DNA of 64,000 bases. Origin: an uncultured Methanoregula sp. Its GTDB lineage: Archaea > Halobacteriota > Methanomicrobia > Methanomicrobiales > Methanospirillaceae. This document shows, in pieces, positions 26,764 to 35,610 of the stretch. A program made the position numbers and the translations under genes. Location: assembly GCF_963662735.1 (NCBI RefSeq), contig NZ_OY759744.1, forward strand, positions 2,646,153-2,710,152, read 5' to 3'. A model generated the notes under the pieces. It did not search any database and was not told the DNA's origin. It saw only the letters and a program-made list of their open reading frames with translations. The number at the start of each line of letters is the position of its first letter. Within the stretch, counting starts at the first letter, position 1.

Positions 26764-27996
26764 TTATTCCGGCAGCCACCGGGCAACTTTGACCGCATTG
26801 TTCGTATCATCGTGATAGATGATCCAGGGGTTGCCCCCGGAATCCACGGCAATGGCATTGCACCGTCCGGCATGTACTCCCGCGTCAATGGTGACAGGAT
26901 CCCCGTCAGCATAGGAGTACTTCAGGTGTTTTTCCAACGTATCATAGAAGGAAACATGGGTTTTATCAGCGGAATCAACCGCAAGCGAATCCCAGGCATC
27001 GATCGGCAGCAGGCTCCAGTGATCGCGGTGATACGGGGGCACATCCCATCTCTGGATCCAGGGATTTGGGGACAATTCAATGGATACGTGTTCCAACTCC
27101 CGGTTCGTACAGGAGAGTTTGGTCTTTGGCTGTCCGGACACCGTGTAATGAACGAAATGTGCATTGTCCTCGGAATCCAGGGCCAGGGAAGGATGGAAGC
27201 CGCAGCTGTCATAGGTCCCGCATGAATTTATGGGCCGGAATGCTTCCCAGGATCCGCTCTCACCCTGCCGGGCAATCTTGAGGTATTCAAAATACGCATC
27301 ATGGAGGGTGTAACCTTTCCGGTATACAACAATCGCCCGGTTCTGGCTGTCGAATGCGAGCGATGGCTCGTACCCCACATCCTTATTCACGGAATCATCG
27401 ATGGTATCAACCTGCCAGCTTTTGTCATCCTTCTGCCATGCCCATGACAGGATTGCCAGATGAGGGACATCCGCCACGTAGGGTTTTGCGGTAAAGGCAA
27501 TGTGCGGCCGCCCGGTATGATCGTATTTGAGGGACGACCACGGGTGTTTCTGGGTGTCGCTGCCGGCAACATCCGTAATTATCCAGGTCCCGTCCGTTTC
27601 CCGGTGTGCGAAATAGAGGTGTCCCTCGATGCCGGCGTAACTTATGGCAGGATTGCCCTGCGGGTCCAGGTCAATCGATGTCGTAAACGTGTAATAGGTA
27701 CGGGTACGGCCTGACGCCATGTGGTCGATCGGGCCGACCCGCTCGATTGTCCACCCGGTATCCTTGTACGTGCCGTACTCTACCTGGTCTTTGGCCTCGT
27801 TAACCCAGGCGGCGTGCGGAACATTGTTCCGGTCCATAACTATGGATGTATACAGGCCGTCGGTGTTGTCACTCAGGCTGCCATTCTCCACGGTCATAAT
27901 ATCCCAGTGGCCTGCGGCCATTGCCGGGGTGACAAAGATTGCTGCGAGGAGGAGAACGAGAACAACCGGTTTTACCGGCACATGATGGGGTCCCAT
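26764..27996 (-). CDS. Secreted beta-propeller-like protein
   Basis: A 410-residue exported protein with a signal peptide ending in PAMAAG (about residue 28). The mature part is built of repeated blades with the pattern LDPQGNPAISYAGIEGHLYF, LALDSEDNAHFVHY and AVDSADKTHVSFYD, each about 50-60 residues. This gives six or seven blades of a propeller like those in sialidase or tectonin-type proteins. No catalytic residues identified; a sugar- or ligand-binding role is plausible. A dispersed-motif copy lies 59 bases upstream of the ATG at 27996. Confidence 0.8.
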   Translation of the reverse strand: MGPHHVPVKPVVLVLLLAAIFVTPAMAAGHWDIMTVENGSLSDNTDGLYTSIVMDRNNVPHAAWVNEAKDQVEYGTYKDTGWTIERVGPIDHMASGRTRTYYTFTTSIDLDPQGNPAISYAGIEGHLYFAHRETDGTWIITDVAGSDTQKHPWSSLKYDHTGRPHIAFTAKPYVADVPHLAILSWAWQKDDKSWQVDTIDDSVNKDVGYEPSLAFDSQNRAIVVYRKGYTLHDAYFEYLKIARQGESGSWEAFRPINSCGTYDSCGFHPSLALDSEDNAHFVHYTVSGQPKTKLSCTNRELEHVSIELSPNPWIQRWDVPPYHRDHWSLLPIDAWDSLAVDSADKTHVSFYDTLEKHLKYSYADGDPVTIDAGVHAGRCNAIAVDSGGNPWIIYHDDTNNAVKVARWLPE

Positions 27997-28054
27997 ACGA
28001 AATTACGCTCCGTTTCCAATGCACGGTATTCTGCCAGAAACGAAATAAACACGG

Positions 28055-28080
28055 CGTTGAGTGAAAATTATTTTTCAGCA
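28055..28080 (-). promoter_or_regulatory. Dispersed motif copy c
   Basis: Minus strand AATTTTCACTCAACGCCGTG; 59 bases upstream of the propeller gene start, the same distance as copy a. Confidence 0.5.
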
Positions 28081-28162
28081 TCCAGCCCCGGGGGTTGGAA
28101 AAAAAACGCCCGGAATTTTCCAACAAACCGTGCTTTATAACCCGCAAAATGAAGGTGAGTAT

Positions 28163-28255
28163 ATGCAAACCAGAATCAGGTGTCCAAAGGGACTGAGGAT
28201 GGCGTGCGCCAGCTGCTGGTTCCGCAGCTACTGCATGTTTGCAGGCTGTTCATAA
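28163..28255 (+). CDS. 30-residue Cys-rich microprotein
   Basis: ATG at 28163 is preceded by AAGGTGA at optimal spacing. The product has only 30 residues with five Cys (RCPKGLRMACASCWFRSYCM, then FAGCS), including a C-x2-C pair, and three aromatic residues. It could bind a metal or form disulfides. The ribosome site and Cys content make chance unlikely, but nothing similar is known to me. Confidence 0.5.
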   Translation: MQTRIRCPKGLRMACASCWFRSYCMFAGCS

Positions 28256-28352
28256 TCCGGCACAGGAGAGAGCAAGGTGATTCCGGCCAATTCTCATGAC
28301 CGGAACAGAATCCCATGACCACAAGCGAGACAAGAAAACAGGTGATGAATAA

Positions 28353-28598
28353 TTGATTGAATTCCAGCAATCCAATGCACAGAAACGACTCGGGATAACC
28401 ATAACAGGACTCGTTATCCTTGCGGCGGTCTTCGCACTCGCAGGGTTTTCCGCCATTGAACACCCGGTCCATCAGGCTGCACTCAATGCGCCCCTGCAGG
28501 ACTGGATCAAAGGGGCACAGCCATCCGAGACTACCGCCCCGGTGCTCCTTGAACAAACGCATTCTGATGGTTCCGGACCGGTATCGGTAACATCCTGA
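28353..28598 (+). CDS. Small single-helix membrane protein
   Basis: An 81-residue protein from TTG at 28353, with AGGTGAT six bases upstream deciding the start. One helix (GITITGLVILAAVFALAGF, residues about 14-32) is followed by a 45-residue soluble tail. No family recognised. It lies downstream of the Cys-rich microprotein on the same strand. Confidence 0.55.
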   Translation: MIEFQQSNAQKRLGITITGLVILAAVFALAGFSAIEHPVHQAALNAPLQDWIKGAQPSETTAPVLLEQTHSDGSGPVSVTS

Positions 28599-28659
28599 TT
28601 GTTGAACCCTTTTTTACCGATATTCAATGGGCATTGAATACCGCAAAACCGTAAAACCG

Positions 28660-28860
28660 TCATTGCTCCGGAAAGGTTTCACGGTCATCGGTGCATTCGT
28701 TCCCGATTACCAGGCAACAGGGATCCGATCCTTTCCTGTGGTCGTGACTGCCACCGGAAATATGGGCATCACAGGTACTGAGGTATATGCAACGCACGCA
28801 ATCGGAAAGGGTTTTGTGGGTCATGAGGGTAAACCGATAGCCATAATCCGGGCAGTTCAT
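28660..28860 (-). CDS. Possible 66-residue Cys-rich protein
   Basis: An open frame from ATG at 28860 (MNCPDYGYRFT) contains seven Cys spread along its length. A TATA-like GATATATTTCC lies about 40 bases upstream, but no good ribosome site. Opposite-strand frames cover the same span and are less plausible. Its Cys content matches other tiny proteins nearby. Confidence 0.35.
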   Translation of the reverse strand: MNCPDYGYRFTLMTHKTLSDCVRCIYLSTCDAHISGGSHDHRKGSDPCCLVIGNECTDDRETFPEQ

Positions 28861-29052
28861 GATAAATTGAGATACCCTGCCCGGGGAAATATATCACGGG
28901 AACAACCAATGCCCGGACCCGGGCAGAATACTAATCCGGCCGGGAAGGGTCAGGGTAACGGAACCGGCAGGAACCCCAGGGAACTTGTTGTCCCGGTAAA
29001 TCCAGGGCGGCTTTTCATAGGGGATCATTATCGCGTTTCGGGATATACCCGG

Positions 29053-29075
29053 CGATGAGTGAAAAAAATGCTGCA
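29053..29075 (-). promoter_or_regulatory. Dispersed motif copy d
   Basis: Minus strand CAGCATTTTTTTCACTCATC; begins five bases after the stop of the 168-residue lipoprotein gene and leads towards the possible 66-residue gene. Confidence 0.5.
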
Positions 29076-29079
29076 GTTA

Positions 29080-29586
29080 CTAATCCCAGACATGAACCGG
29101 GGCAAGCTCAAAACGGGCAGTGCCGGGTGCTGAAGAATTCCGCCGGGGATACACATCAACATTGTACCAATCCGGGCAGAGGTTTTGCGAACTGAGATCC
29201 AGGGACCAGGTATTTCCCTGATCGCCACTTCCCGATACATTGCCCACTGCAAAAACTTCCCGGACTCCCCCTTCGCCCAGGCAATCTGCTTTCCAGCCGC
29301 GTTCCGTTGGGTTGCCGGCGGAATAAACCGCTACATCGATATGATCACCAACCGGCAGGTTCGTGGTACCCTGTATGACAACAGGATCACCGGGGAAATA
29401 ATCTTCCAATGGATTGATATGAATCCAGTACGCCATATCGGGAGAAAGTACCGGCTGGTTGGGGTAAAGGGTATCTGGCGATGAATCTGTTGCATTCAGC
29501 GCGGGTATGCCGGGAGCAAGGCAGCCTGCAGTAAAAAGGAACATGACGCTGCCAATAAGAAAAATGCAGGTTATTTTTTTCTCCAT
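29080..29586 (-). CDS. Small surface lipoprotein with DUF3821-like domain
   Basis: A 168-residue lipoprotein: signal with lipobox TAGC (Cys22), then a single beta domain with YWIHINPLEDYFPGDPVVIQ, GTTNLPVGDHIDVAVYSAG, GNTWSLDLSSQNLCPDWYNV. The WIxIxPxxDxxxGD opening resembles the second domain of the 21.6-kb lipoprotein and DUF3821 surface modules in methanogens. Two Cys in the domain could form a disulfide. Function unknown. Confidence 0.75.
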   Translation of the reverse strand: MEKKITCIFLIGSVMFLFTAGCLAPGIPALNATDSSPDTLYPNQPVLSPDMAYWIHINPLEDYFPGDPVVIQGTTNLPVGDHIDVAVYSAGNPTERGWKADCLGEGGVREVFAVGNVSGSGDQGNTWSLDLSSQNLCPDWYNVDVYPRRNSSAPGTARFELAPVHVWD

Positions 29587-29730
29587 GGTATTTCACCGCA
29601 CATTCCGCACGAGGATCCAGTAATTTTCTTACAAAACAGGGAGCAAGGGCACTATGAACGGGGAATGTCTCGCTCCATCCCATGATACAGAATTTAAAAA
29701 CCGGACTCCTGATGGTCCGGGCCAGCTGGC

Positions 29731-29901
29731 CTAGTCCGTATAAAACCAGAATGGCGAGCAGCGGCATTCAGCATCGCAGGTCAGGCACACGGGTCCCAGA
29801 CAGCTAAAAGACTGGACCGATGGATTGCCAGATTTCATAGGACAATTCTTCCCGGGTGCAGGCAGAGAGGTTCCAAGGAGTGATGACGGGTTGGGCATCA
29901 T
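29731..29901 (-). CDS. Possible 56-residue Cys-rich protein
   Basis: From ATG at 29901 (next codon also ATG) the frame encodes a protein with six Cys clustered in its second half (SCLGPVCLTCDAECRCS). TATA-like AATTTATATT lies right before the start, which would need a leaderless or very short-leader mRNA. A motif copy lies about 33 bases upstream. Small size leaves the call tentative. Confidence 0.4.
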   Translation of the reverse strand: MMPNPSSLLGTSLPAPGKNCPMKSGNPSVQSFSCLGPVCLTCDAECRCSPFWFYTD

Positions 29902-29933
29902 GAATATAAATTCCCGTATCCGACGATAAACAC

Positions 29934-29958
29934 GGTGATGAGTGAAAAAAAATTTGCA
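29934..29958 (-). promoter_or_regulatory. Dispersed motif copy e
   Basis: Minus strand AATTTTTTTTCACTCATCAC, followed by CGTGTTTATC; upstream of the possible 56-residue Cys-rich gene. Confidence 0.5.
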
Positions 29959-30042
29959 GTCATTCCCGGCATTTCCCATGGCAATCATGGGAACAATTAC
30001 CGGCCAGCCCAATCCCAAAAATTGGGTGAGGGTGAATTCTGC

Positions 30043-30933
30043 TTACCCGGTTACCGCATGGAAGAACGTCAGCGGCCTGTAGAAAACCCGGTCCTTGTTC
30101 TTCCCGTGGAAGTACATGCTCTCATAATCTGCACAGGTCACTGTACGAATCAGGGAGAACTGTCGCTCGGCAAGGAACGCCCCGATGCCCTCAGGGGGAA
30201 CTACAAACCGGATAGGCTCGCCGTGCCGGGCCACATGGTCCCGGAGTTCCCTTCGTGCATCCCGATCCGGTGCGTCACCGGCTCCGGTCCGGGGAGAACA
30301 GTCAAACAGGATGGAACTGCCCCGGGCGGAATTCCTTGCAATAAACGAGAGCATCGCGTCAATGGCCGGCAGGGGCAGGTACATGAGAAGCCCTTCCATC
30401 ACAAAGAGCGTCTTTTTCGTTTTCGAAAACCCGCACTCAAACAACCTCATGCCAAAATCCTGCGTTGCGAAATCAACCGGAACATACGTAACGTGGTTTG
30501 GAAGTTCGCCAAAAATCTCCCGGATTTTTTCCGTTTTGACGACCTGGGTGTCCGGATGATCGATCTCGAAGACCCGGACATGGTGCCTGATTGCATCGAT
30601 ACGGTACGCACGGGAATCATACCCGGCACCCATGATGACCAGCTGTTCCAGCCCTTCACCCACAGCGGCCGTTATCATATCATCAAAAAAACGGACCCGG
30701 GCAACAATGGTGTTCCGGAGCCCGGGAAAGGGGTGATCGGGATGTTCAGCTATCCATGCAAGACGCGAAGGATCGACAAACCGGACCGCATAGGTATCGT
30801 TACAGATCCGTTCTTCTTCGGGAAGTCCTGCCTCGATTGCCCGGAAGGCGGCGACTCCCTCCGCGGTCCCGCTCGGGCTGGCCCGTGCATGGTGTGTCCC
30901 GCTGGCATCGCCCGCCATTGATGATCGCTGCAT
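30043..30933 (-). CDS. SAM-dependent methyltransferase (LCMT/TIGR00027 type)
   Basis: A 296-residue class I methyltransferase of the leucine carboxyl methyltransferase-like group. It has the signature VIMGAGYDSRAYRI at about 98-111, FEIDHPDTQVVKTEKI at about 124, a conserved VDFATQDF at 160 and MEGLLMYLP at about 180. Such enzymes methylate carboxyl groups of small molecules (for example polyketide or fatty-acid metabolites) in bacteria; archaeal substrates are not known. The longer frame extending to 31158 is rejected because the family starts near SMQRSSMAG with AxRAxEA following. Confidence 0.9.
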   Translation of the reverse strand: MQRSSMAGDASGTHHARASPSGTAEGVAAFRAIEAGLPEEERICNDTYAVRFVDPSRLAWIAEHPDHPFPGLRNTIVARVRFFDDMITAAVGEGLEQLVIMGAGYDSRAYRIDAIRHHVRVFEIDHPDTQVVKTEKIREIFGELPNHVTYVPVDFATQDFGMRLFECGFSKTKKTLFVMEGLLMYLPLPAIDAMLSFIARNSARGSSILFDCSPRTGAGDAPDRDARRELRDHVARHGEPIRFVVPPEGIGAFLAERQFSLIRTVTCADYESMYFHGKNKDRVFYRPLTFFHAVTG

Positions 30934-31036
30934 ACTGTACGGTTTCCCCGGGAGATAATGAGCGTATTGTCCAATTCCTGTGCTCCTGGCCCACCGCTCA
31001 AAAAAATATCCGTTCCAGAAAACAGACCGAACCGGG

Positions 31037-31059
31037 CGATGAGTGAAAAAAGAATTGCA
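31037..31059 (-). promoter_or_regulatory. Dispersed motif copy f
   Basis: Minus strand AATTCTTTTTTCACTCATCG; 104 bases before the methyltransferase start. Confidence 0.5.
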
Positions 31060-31172
31060 CTGATACCTGCGAAAAAAAGTCTGGCCAGAGGGGAGTTCAT
31101 CGTTCGGTACCTGTGATACGCGAAACCCGGGCGGGATCTCTCCCGCCCGGTTCCCCATCCCATGCTGCCGGA

Positions 31173-31247
31173 TTATGCGGGCAGGATGTGGATAATTGCC
31201 TGGAGAATCGCGATGATGATGTTAAGGAACAGGGTCCAGTCAAACAT
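31173..31247 (-). CDS. 24-residue hydrophobic microprotein with perfect ribosome site
   Basis: The minus strand reads GGGAGGTGAGCGAAAAA then ATG at 31247 and a 24-codon frame MFDWTLFLNIIIAILQAIIH, ILPA, stop. The ribosome site is the strongest in the window and well placed. The product is a single hydrophobic helix with one Asp and one His, the type seen in small toxic or regulatory membrane peptides (inference). Several small inverted repeats (for example CTAG-N4-CTAG) lie just upstream. Confidence 0.6.
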   Translation of the reverse strand: MFDWTLFLNIIIAILQAIIHILPA

Positions 31248-31375
31248 TTTTTCGCTCACCTCCCTTGAGGTTATATCCTAGTGTGCTAGTCATTAGCATA
31301 ATACACTTCCGGCTGGAGAATCTATAGCACTATAGGGGGGACAGGAGGAAAAACCGCCAACAACCGGCAAAAGGT

Positions 31376-32008
31376 TCAGACAAGCCCCGCCAGGACCGCA
31401 ATCCCCAGCCCGACAAACAGGATGCAGGTAAAATAATCAAAACCCTTCTGGACGTTCGGGTTGCTCCTGAACGTATCCGCGACAGCCGATGCACTGAGGG
31501 CAAGGAACATGCACCAGATAAAACCGGTGCAGAGAAAGATGAGTCCCAGGAAGAGGAAGGAAACCCACCCGAGGTTCGAGACGGGATCGATGAACTGGGG
31601 CAGGAACGCGAGGAAGAAGAGCGCCACTTTCGGGTTCAGGAGGTTCGTGAGAACGCCCTGCCGGTAAATCTGCCATTTGGCTTCGGATGTATCCGCGAAG
31701 GTGAACGCCGGCCGGGCCTTGTTCCTGCCGGCAACCGTCATGATTCCGAGATAAATCAGGTAAAGACCACCGGCAAGGCAGACTGCCGTGAACGTGAGGG
31801 GCGAGAGCGCAAGCAGGGAATAGAGCCCGATGGTGGCGGCAAGGATGTGGACCATGCAGCCGGAACCAACGCCAAGCACGGACACGATGCCGGCAACCCG
31901 CCCCTGCGAAATGCTGCGGCCGATAATGTACAGGGAGTCCTGGCCGGGAACCAGGTTCAGTGCGATCCCGGCGAAGAGAAATATCCATAAATTGTGTGTC
32001 CCGAACAT
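31376..32008 (-). CDS. LysE/RhtB-family amino-acid exporter
   Basis: A 210-residue integral membrane protein with six hydrophobic helices. The family signature LVPGQDSLYIIGRSISQGRV lies near residue 18, followed by AGIVSVLGVGSG, and NLLNPKVALFFLAFLPQFI at about 120 holds the conserved NPK. LysE/RhtB proteins export basic amino acids, homoserine or threonine; substrate cannot be fixed. A degenerate copy of the dispersed motif lies about 205 bases upstream. Confidence 0.93.
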   Translation of the reverse strand: MFGTHNLWIFLFAGIALNLVPGQDSLYIIGRSISQGRVAGIVSVLGVGSGCMVHILAATIGLYSLLALSPLTFTAVCLAGGLYLIYLGIMTVAGRNKARPAFTFADTSEAKWQIYRQGVLTNLLNPKVALFFLAFLPQFIDPVSNLGWVSFLFLGLIFLCTGFIWCMFLALSASAVADTFRSNPNVQKGFDYFTCILFVGLGIAVLAGLV

Positions 32009-32313
32009 GATGCGGCCCCTGGTGATGACAAAATGGTACTATCTGGTACAAAGCATAGAATGGTTCCTGTTTTTCCTGATCCAGACCGGTTCCGGCTTTA
32101 AGCGGGGCCTGGCGATACGCCGGGACTCATCTTTGCCGGCCAGCAATCCCCGGAATTGTTCCACAGGGACGTTTCCGGGATCAGCAACAGTACCCGGGTA
32201 CTCACGTAACGCCGGCAACGAGTAAGAAAAGGCTGCGCTTACCGGGATCGAAACAAACACTACCTCATGACAGGCTGCTGCCATGCCCGGGTAAAAAAGG
32301 GGGTGCATTTGGT

Positions 32314-33585
32314 TTAAGCAGAAGCCTGTTGCGGGGTCAGGGTTGCGGAGAACGGGATTCCGTCATCGGTAACATCAGACTCATCCGCTGTATCAGCAGA
32401 ATATGCTTCAGTGCTGGCTATAGACGTAGCCGGGATATCAGCAGCCGCGGCTGCATTGACAAGGCCCGCACCATAGAGCCAGTGATTGCCGAGCGGGGTT
32501 GCCGTGCTGATGATCTTCTGCTTGACCTGCAGGTTTGTCCAGTCCGGGTGGGCGCTGTACACAAGCGCAGCAACACCGGCTACATGCGGGGTTGCCATGG
32601 ACGTTCCGCTGTAGGTTGCATACCCGCCGGGAACCGTTGAGCGGATCCTCACGCCCGGCGCAGAGACGCCGAGATTGAATCCCGTGCTCGACCAGGTGGC
32701 CCGGTGGTTGTGCTTGTTCACGGCTGCAACGGCAAGGACTTCGTCATACTTCGCCGGGTACCCCATGGTCTCTCCAACGCCGCTGACACTTCCCTCGTTT
32801 CCTGCTGCTGCAACAACCAGCACACCGTTCTCGGTGGCATTGATGACGGCATCGTGCATGGCCTGTGAATCATACCATGAGCCCAGGCTCATCGAGGCAA
32901 CCTGCATGCTGTTGTTCTTGGCCCAGTAAATACCTTCAACAACATCGCTCGTGGAACCGTATCCCCAGGGACCGAGGACTTTTACCCCGTAGAGACGGAC
33001 ACCGGGAGCGGTACCGTAGATGCCTTTCTTGCTTCCCGTTGCGGCAATGATACCGGAACAGTGGGTCCCGTGACCATTGTCATCCATGGGATTGTCGTTG
33101 TCATTGTAGAAATTATAGCCGCCGGCGTACACATCCTTGAGATCGGGGTGCGTGTAATCGATACCGGTATCGATCACGGCAACCTTGACACCGGTTCCCG
33201 TATTGCCCGCGGCCTGGACCGAGTCAGCCTTGATCTGTTTGATATTCTGAGGCATCATCGGGGACAGTGCAGAGACAACATAGTCCGGCTCCACGTACTT
33301 TACGTTCTCGTTTGTTTTCAGGTCGGCAATCTCCTTATCGGAGAGATCCATGGCAACGGCATGGATGTCCGGGTACACGTACTTGACCTTCCCCAGGCTG
33401 GAGATGGGAGCATAGGCAGGCCCGGTTGTCCCGGCTGCGCTCATCATGAGTTTGACATCGGTACGGTCGTTAAACTGGACTGACGGGGTATCCTTGAACC
33501 CGACAATCACCGGTACTGCCGATACGCCGGCGACACAGAAACTGCACACCATCAGGGTGATGACGAGCAGGGTATAGTTTTTCAT
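32314..33585 (-). CDS. Secreted subtilisin-like serine protease
   Basis: A 423-residue subtilase (S8): signal peptide (cleavage near VSAVP), a prodomain of about 85 residues ending near YVEPDYVVSA, then the catalytic domain. Catalytic Asp lies in VIDTGIDYTHPDL, His in DDNGHGTHCSG, oxyanion Asn in VAAAGNEG and Ser in SGTSMATPHVAGVAAL. A short Ser/Ala/Thr-rich tail ends the protein. The ribosome site GGAGTGA is well placed. As all catalytic residues are present it should be active outside the cell. Its neighbours are two PepSY-like secreted proteins, which may act as inhibitors or folding partners (inference). Confidence 0.95.
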   Translation of the reverse strand: MKNYTLLVITLMVCSFCVAGVSAVPVIVGFKDTPSVQFNDRTDVKLMMSAAGTTGPAYAPISSLGKVKYVYPDIHAVAMDLSDKEIADLKTNENVKYVEPDYVVSALSPMMPQNIKQIKADSVQAAGNTGTGVKVAVIDTGIDYTHPDLKDVYAGGYNFYNDNDNPMDDNGHGTHCSGIIAATGSKKGIYGTAPGVRLYGVKVLGPWGYGSTSDVVEGIYWAKNNSMQVASMSLGSWYDSQAMHDAVINATENGVLVVAAAGNEGSVSGVGETMGYPAKYDEVLAVAAVNKHNHRATWSSTGFNLGVSAPGVRIRSTVPGGYATYSGTSMATPHVAGVAALVYSAHPDWTNLQVKQKIISTATPLGNHWLYGAGLVNAAAAADIPATSIASTEAYSADTADESDVTDDGIPFSATLTPQQASA

Positions 33586-33661
33586 GGTTCTTCACTCCAC
33601 GTTCCACGATATTCTGGTAACATTTTTCCACGGGTATCCCGCTTCATCCGGGATACAAAAA

Positions 33662-34543
33662 TTATTCGAGCCATGATTCCGCCCAGAGCGTATCCTTGAT
33701 GATCCGCCCGTTATTGGCATTCACATAAACGGTAATCGGGATCTTCTCACTGGCTCCTTTGGTACCATCGAACGTCACGATCCAGACCAGGGTCTCCACG
33801 TTCTGCGTCCGCTCTGCAAGAGAGAGGCTGATCTGCGGGTGGGAGACGGTTATATCGGAGGGGACTGAATCTTCAGCAGTCTCAAGGGCTTCCGACATGG
33901 GGATCTGGGGCGTTGTTGAGGCCGACAGGATGCGGTTGACACCCCAGTAGTCGATGACCTTGCCATCGTTTGCATTGACCGAGACATGGACAATGTTTGG
34001 CAGGGTGACTTCCTTTACCGATCCGTACCACCAGCTCTCAGAGCCGTAATACTCCCGCCACATGAACGAGTACTCGCTGCCCGACGTGGAGTTGATAAGC
34101 TTGTCTTCGATAAGAAGCCAGTTCTTCCCGTTGAACCCGTCATACTTTGCAGTCGCATAGGTCCGGGCTGCTTCGTATGCCTTGTCCCGGGTCAGGTTGA
34201 TCATCTTGGAATTCTTGTAATGGGATCCGAAATGCGCAAACTCCACATCGCCCGACTGCTGGTTCACCCAGAAACGGTCGGCATCGGAATAAAACGTAAA
34301 GTAATTCCCGATCGGGAGCCCTTCAACATCATCGGGTTCGAGTTCCAGGGTATAGTCCCCGACGAAATCCTTGATGAAGAGCATTGCCCGTTCCTCGCTG
34401 ATATGGTAGTTGTCATGCGCTGAGGCAACACCGGCTACTGATCCGGCAGGAGTCATGGTGATCTCCTTTGCCATTGCTGCCGGAATGCATGCGATCATGC
34501 AGATCAGGAGCAGCGGGAGAATTTTCCATCGTATTGTTGTCAT
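33662..34543 (-). CDS. Secreted PepSY-like protein, paralogue 1
   Basis: A 293-residue exported protein with a signal ending AAMAKE; the ATG at 34543 has GGAGG at correct spacing, while the longer frame has none. It contains two alpha/beta halves typical of PepSY/YcdB-type domains: INLTRDKAYEAARTYATAKY at about 115, FMWREYYGSESWW and IVHVSVNANDGKVIDYWGVN at about 180. Then come SEALETAEDSV and ITVYVNANNGRI. It is a close structural relative of the next gene upstream. PepSY domains often inhibit or chaperone proteases, and a subtilase gene is adjacent. Confidence 0.75.
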   Translation of the reverse strand: MTTIRWKILPLLLICMIACIPAAMAKEITMTPAGSVAGVASAHDNYHISEERAMLFIKDFVGDYTLELEPDDVEGLPIGNYFTFYSDADRFWVNQQSGDVEFAHFGSHYKNSKMINLTRDKAYEAARTYATAKYDGFNGKNWLLIEDKLINSTSGSEYSFMWREYYGSESWWYGSVKEVTLPNIVHVSVNANDGKVIDYWGVNRILSASTTPQIPMSEALETAEDSVPSDITVSHPQISLSLAERTQNVETLVWIVTFDGTKGASEKIPITVYVNANNGRIIKDTLWAESWLE

Positions 34544-34574
34544 CTGATTTCCTCCAAAATATCTGGCAGACTTC

Positions 34575-35516
34575 TTAGAAGCCGATCCAGTCCTCCGGCC
34601 AGTAATAGCCCTCCCAGTAGCTGTGCGGTTCACCGTTCTCGGCATTGACAAAGGTAATCACATGCCACGGCCAGGAGTAAGAATACCAGTGTTCAACACC
34701 GTTCATCTTCACATTGTAGACAAGGGTCTGGACATTGGTGGGCTGGGTTATGACGCTCAGGTATTCATCGTCAAGACCGGTAAACTTGAACCAGGAATAG
34801 TAATCCTCGGAAGTTTCCAGGGCTTCGGACAGGGAGATTTTTGGCGTGAGAGCCACGTTGATCGTCCGGTCTACACCCCAGTAATCGATGATCTTCCCGT
34901 TGTGTGCATTGAGCGACACGTGGACGACGCTCGGGGCCCGGACATCTCCGGAAAGCTCGCGCCAGACAAACCAGTACTGGTTGCTGTCATCCCACCAGCT
35001 GGTGTACAGACCTTCCCGGACAAGTTCCCATTTCCTCGTCTCAAATCCTGGAATTCTCTGCTTCGCATAATCCTGCGCCGCAGCAATGGCCTCGTCGTGA
35101 GTCAGGTTAACCGTCTTCGCATCGGCCCTGTTTTCGCCCATGTACACGAACTCGATGTCCCCGGTCTGCTGGTTGACTGCATACTGGGAGGCATTCACGT
35201 ACATCCGGTAATAACTGCCGATGGGGAGACCGTCAACCCTGTACAGGATCGGGTCGACATCGGGCTGGCCGGTATATGCACGGATGCGGTTCTTTGCATC
35301 CTCAAGAGAGATCGGGTACTGGCCGCTTGCCATCGTCGCATCTCCCGGGTGCAGGACCTCCTGCGGATGATCTCCTAATTCCATAGACGGAACATTCGGG
35401 ATCTGGGACTCGGATTTGGTCAGGGTCCAGTTCACCTGAAATGCTGCTGCCGTATGAACAAATGCAAGGCAGCATACCGCCACAAACAGGATTAATTTCC
35501 AGTGTGAAATTCTCAT
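34575..35516 (-). CDS. Secreted PepSY-like protein, paralogue 2
   Basis: A 313-residue exported protein, start set at 35516 by TTTTGGAGGAAATAC upstream and the signal MRISHWKLILF (cleavage near TAAAF). It has the same two-half pattern as paralogue 1: VNLTHDEAIAAAQDYAKQRI, FVWRELSGDVRAPSVVHVSL, NAHNGKIIDYWGVDRTINVA, EALETSEDYY. Shared intergenic features (motif copy g, TATA, palindrome) lie upstream. Function unknown; duplication is likely. Confidence 0.75.
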   Translation of the reverse strand: MRISHWKLILFVAVCCLAFVHTAAAFQVNWTLTKSESQIPNVPSMELGDHPQEVLHPGDATMASGQYPISLEDAKNRIRAYTGQPDVDPILYRVDGLPIGSYYRMYVNASQYAVNQQTGDIEFVYMGENRADAKTVNLTHDEAIAAAQDYAKQRIPGFETRKWELVREGLYTSWWDDSNQYWFVWRELSGDVRAPSVVHVSLNAHNGKIIDYWGVDRTINVALTPKISLSEALETSEDYYSWFKFTGLDDEYLSVITQPTNVQTLVYNVKMNGVEHWYSYSWPWHVITFVNAENGEPHSYWEGYYWPEDWIGF

Positions 35517-35610
35517 GTATTTCCTCCAAAACCCTTTCCGGCTATACCGGGAAGGTCGACACCTGCTTGTGTCTTGCATTCAGATCAGCCACCAGATGGC
35601 AAAAAGAGGT

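Noticed and set aside
26481..26792. 103-codon plus-strand frame after the palindrome
   Set aside because: Starts in the motif and palindrome and has Arg-rich random composition; no conserved pattern or ribosome site.
28627..29058. 143-codon plus-strand frame
   Set aside because: No ribosome site, no domain, and overlaps a more plausible Cys-rich frame on the other strand and a motif copy; left unassigned.
30933..31158. N-terminal extension of the methyltransferase
   Set aside because: The extra 75 residues are unlike the family and include the dispersed motif; the later ATG gives the usual start.
31235..31262. Apparent plus-strand copy of the dispersed motif (TTTTTTCGCTCAC)
   Set aside because: It coincides with the ribosome site of the 24-residue peptide on the other strand and lacks the CATCGCC half.
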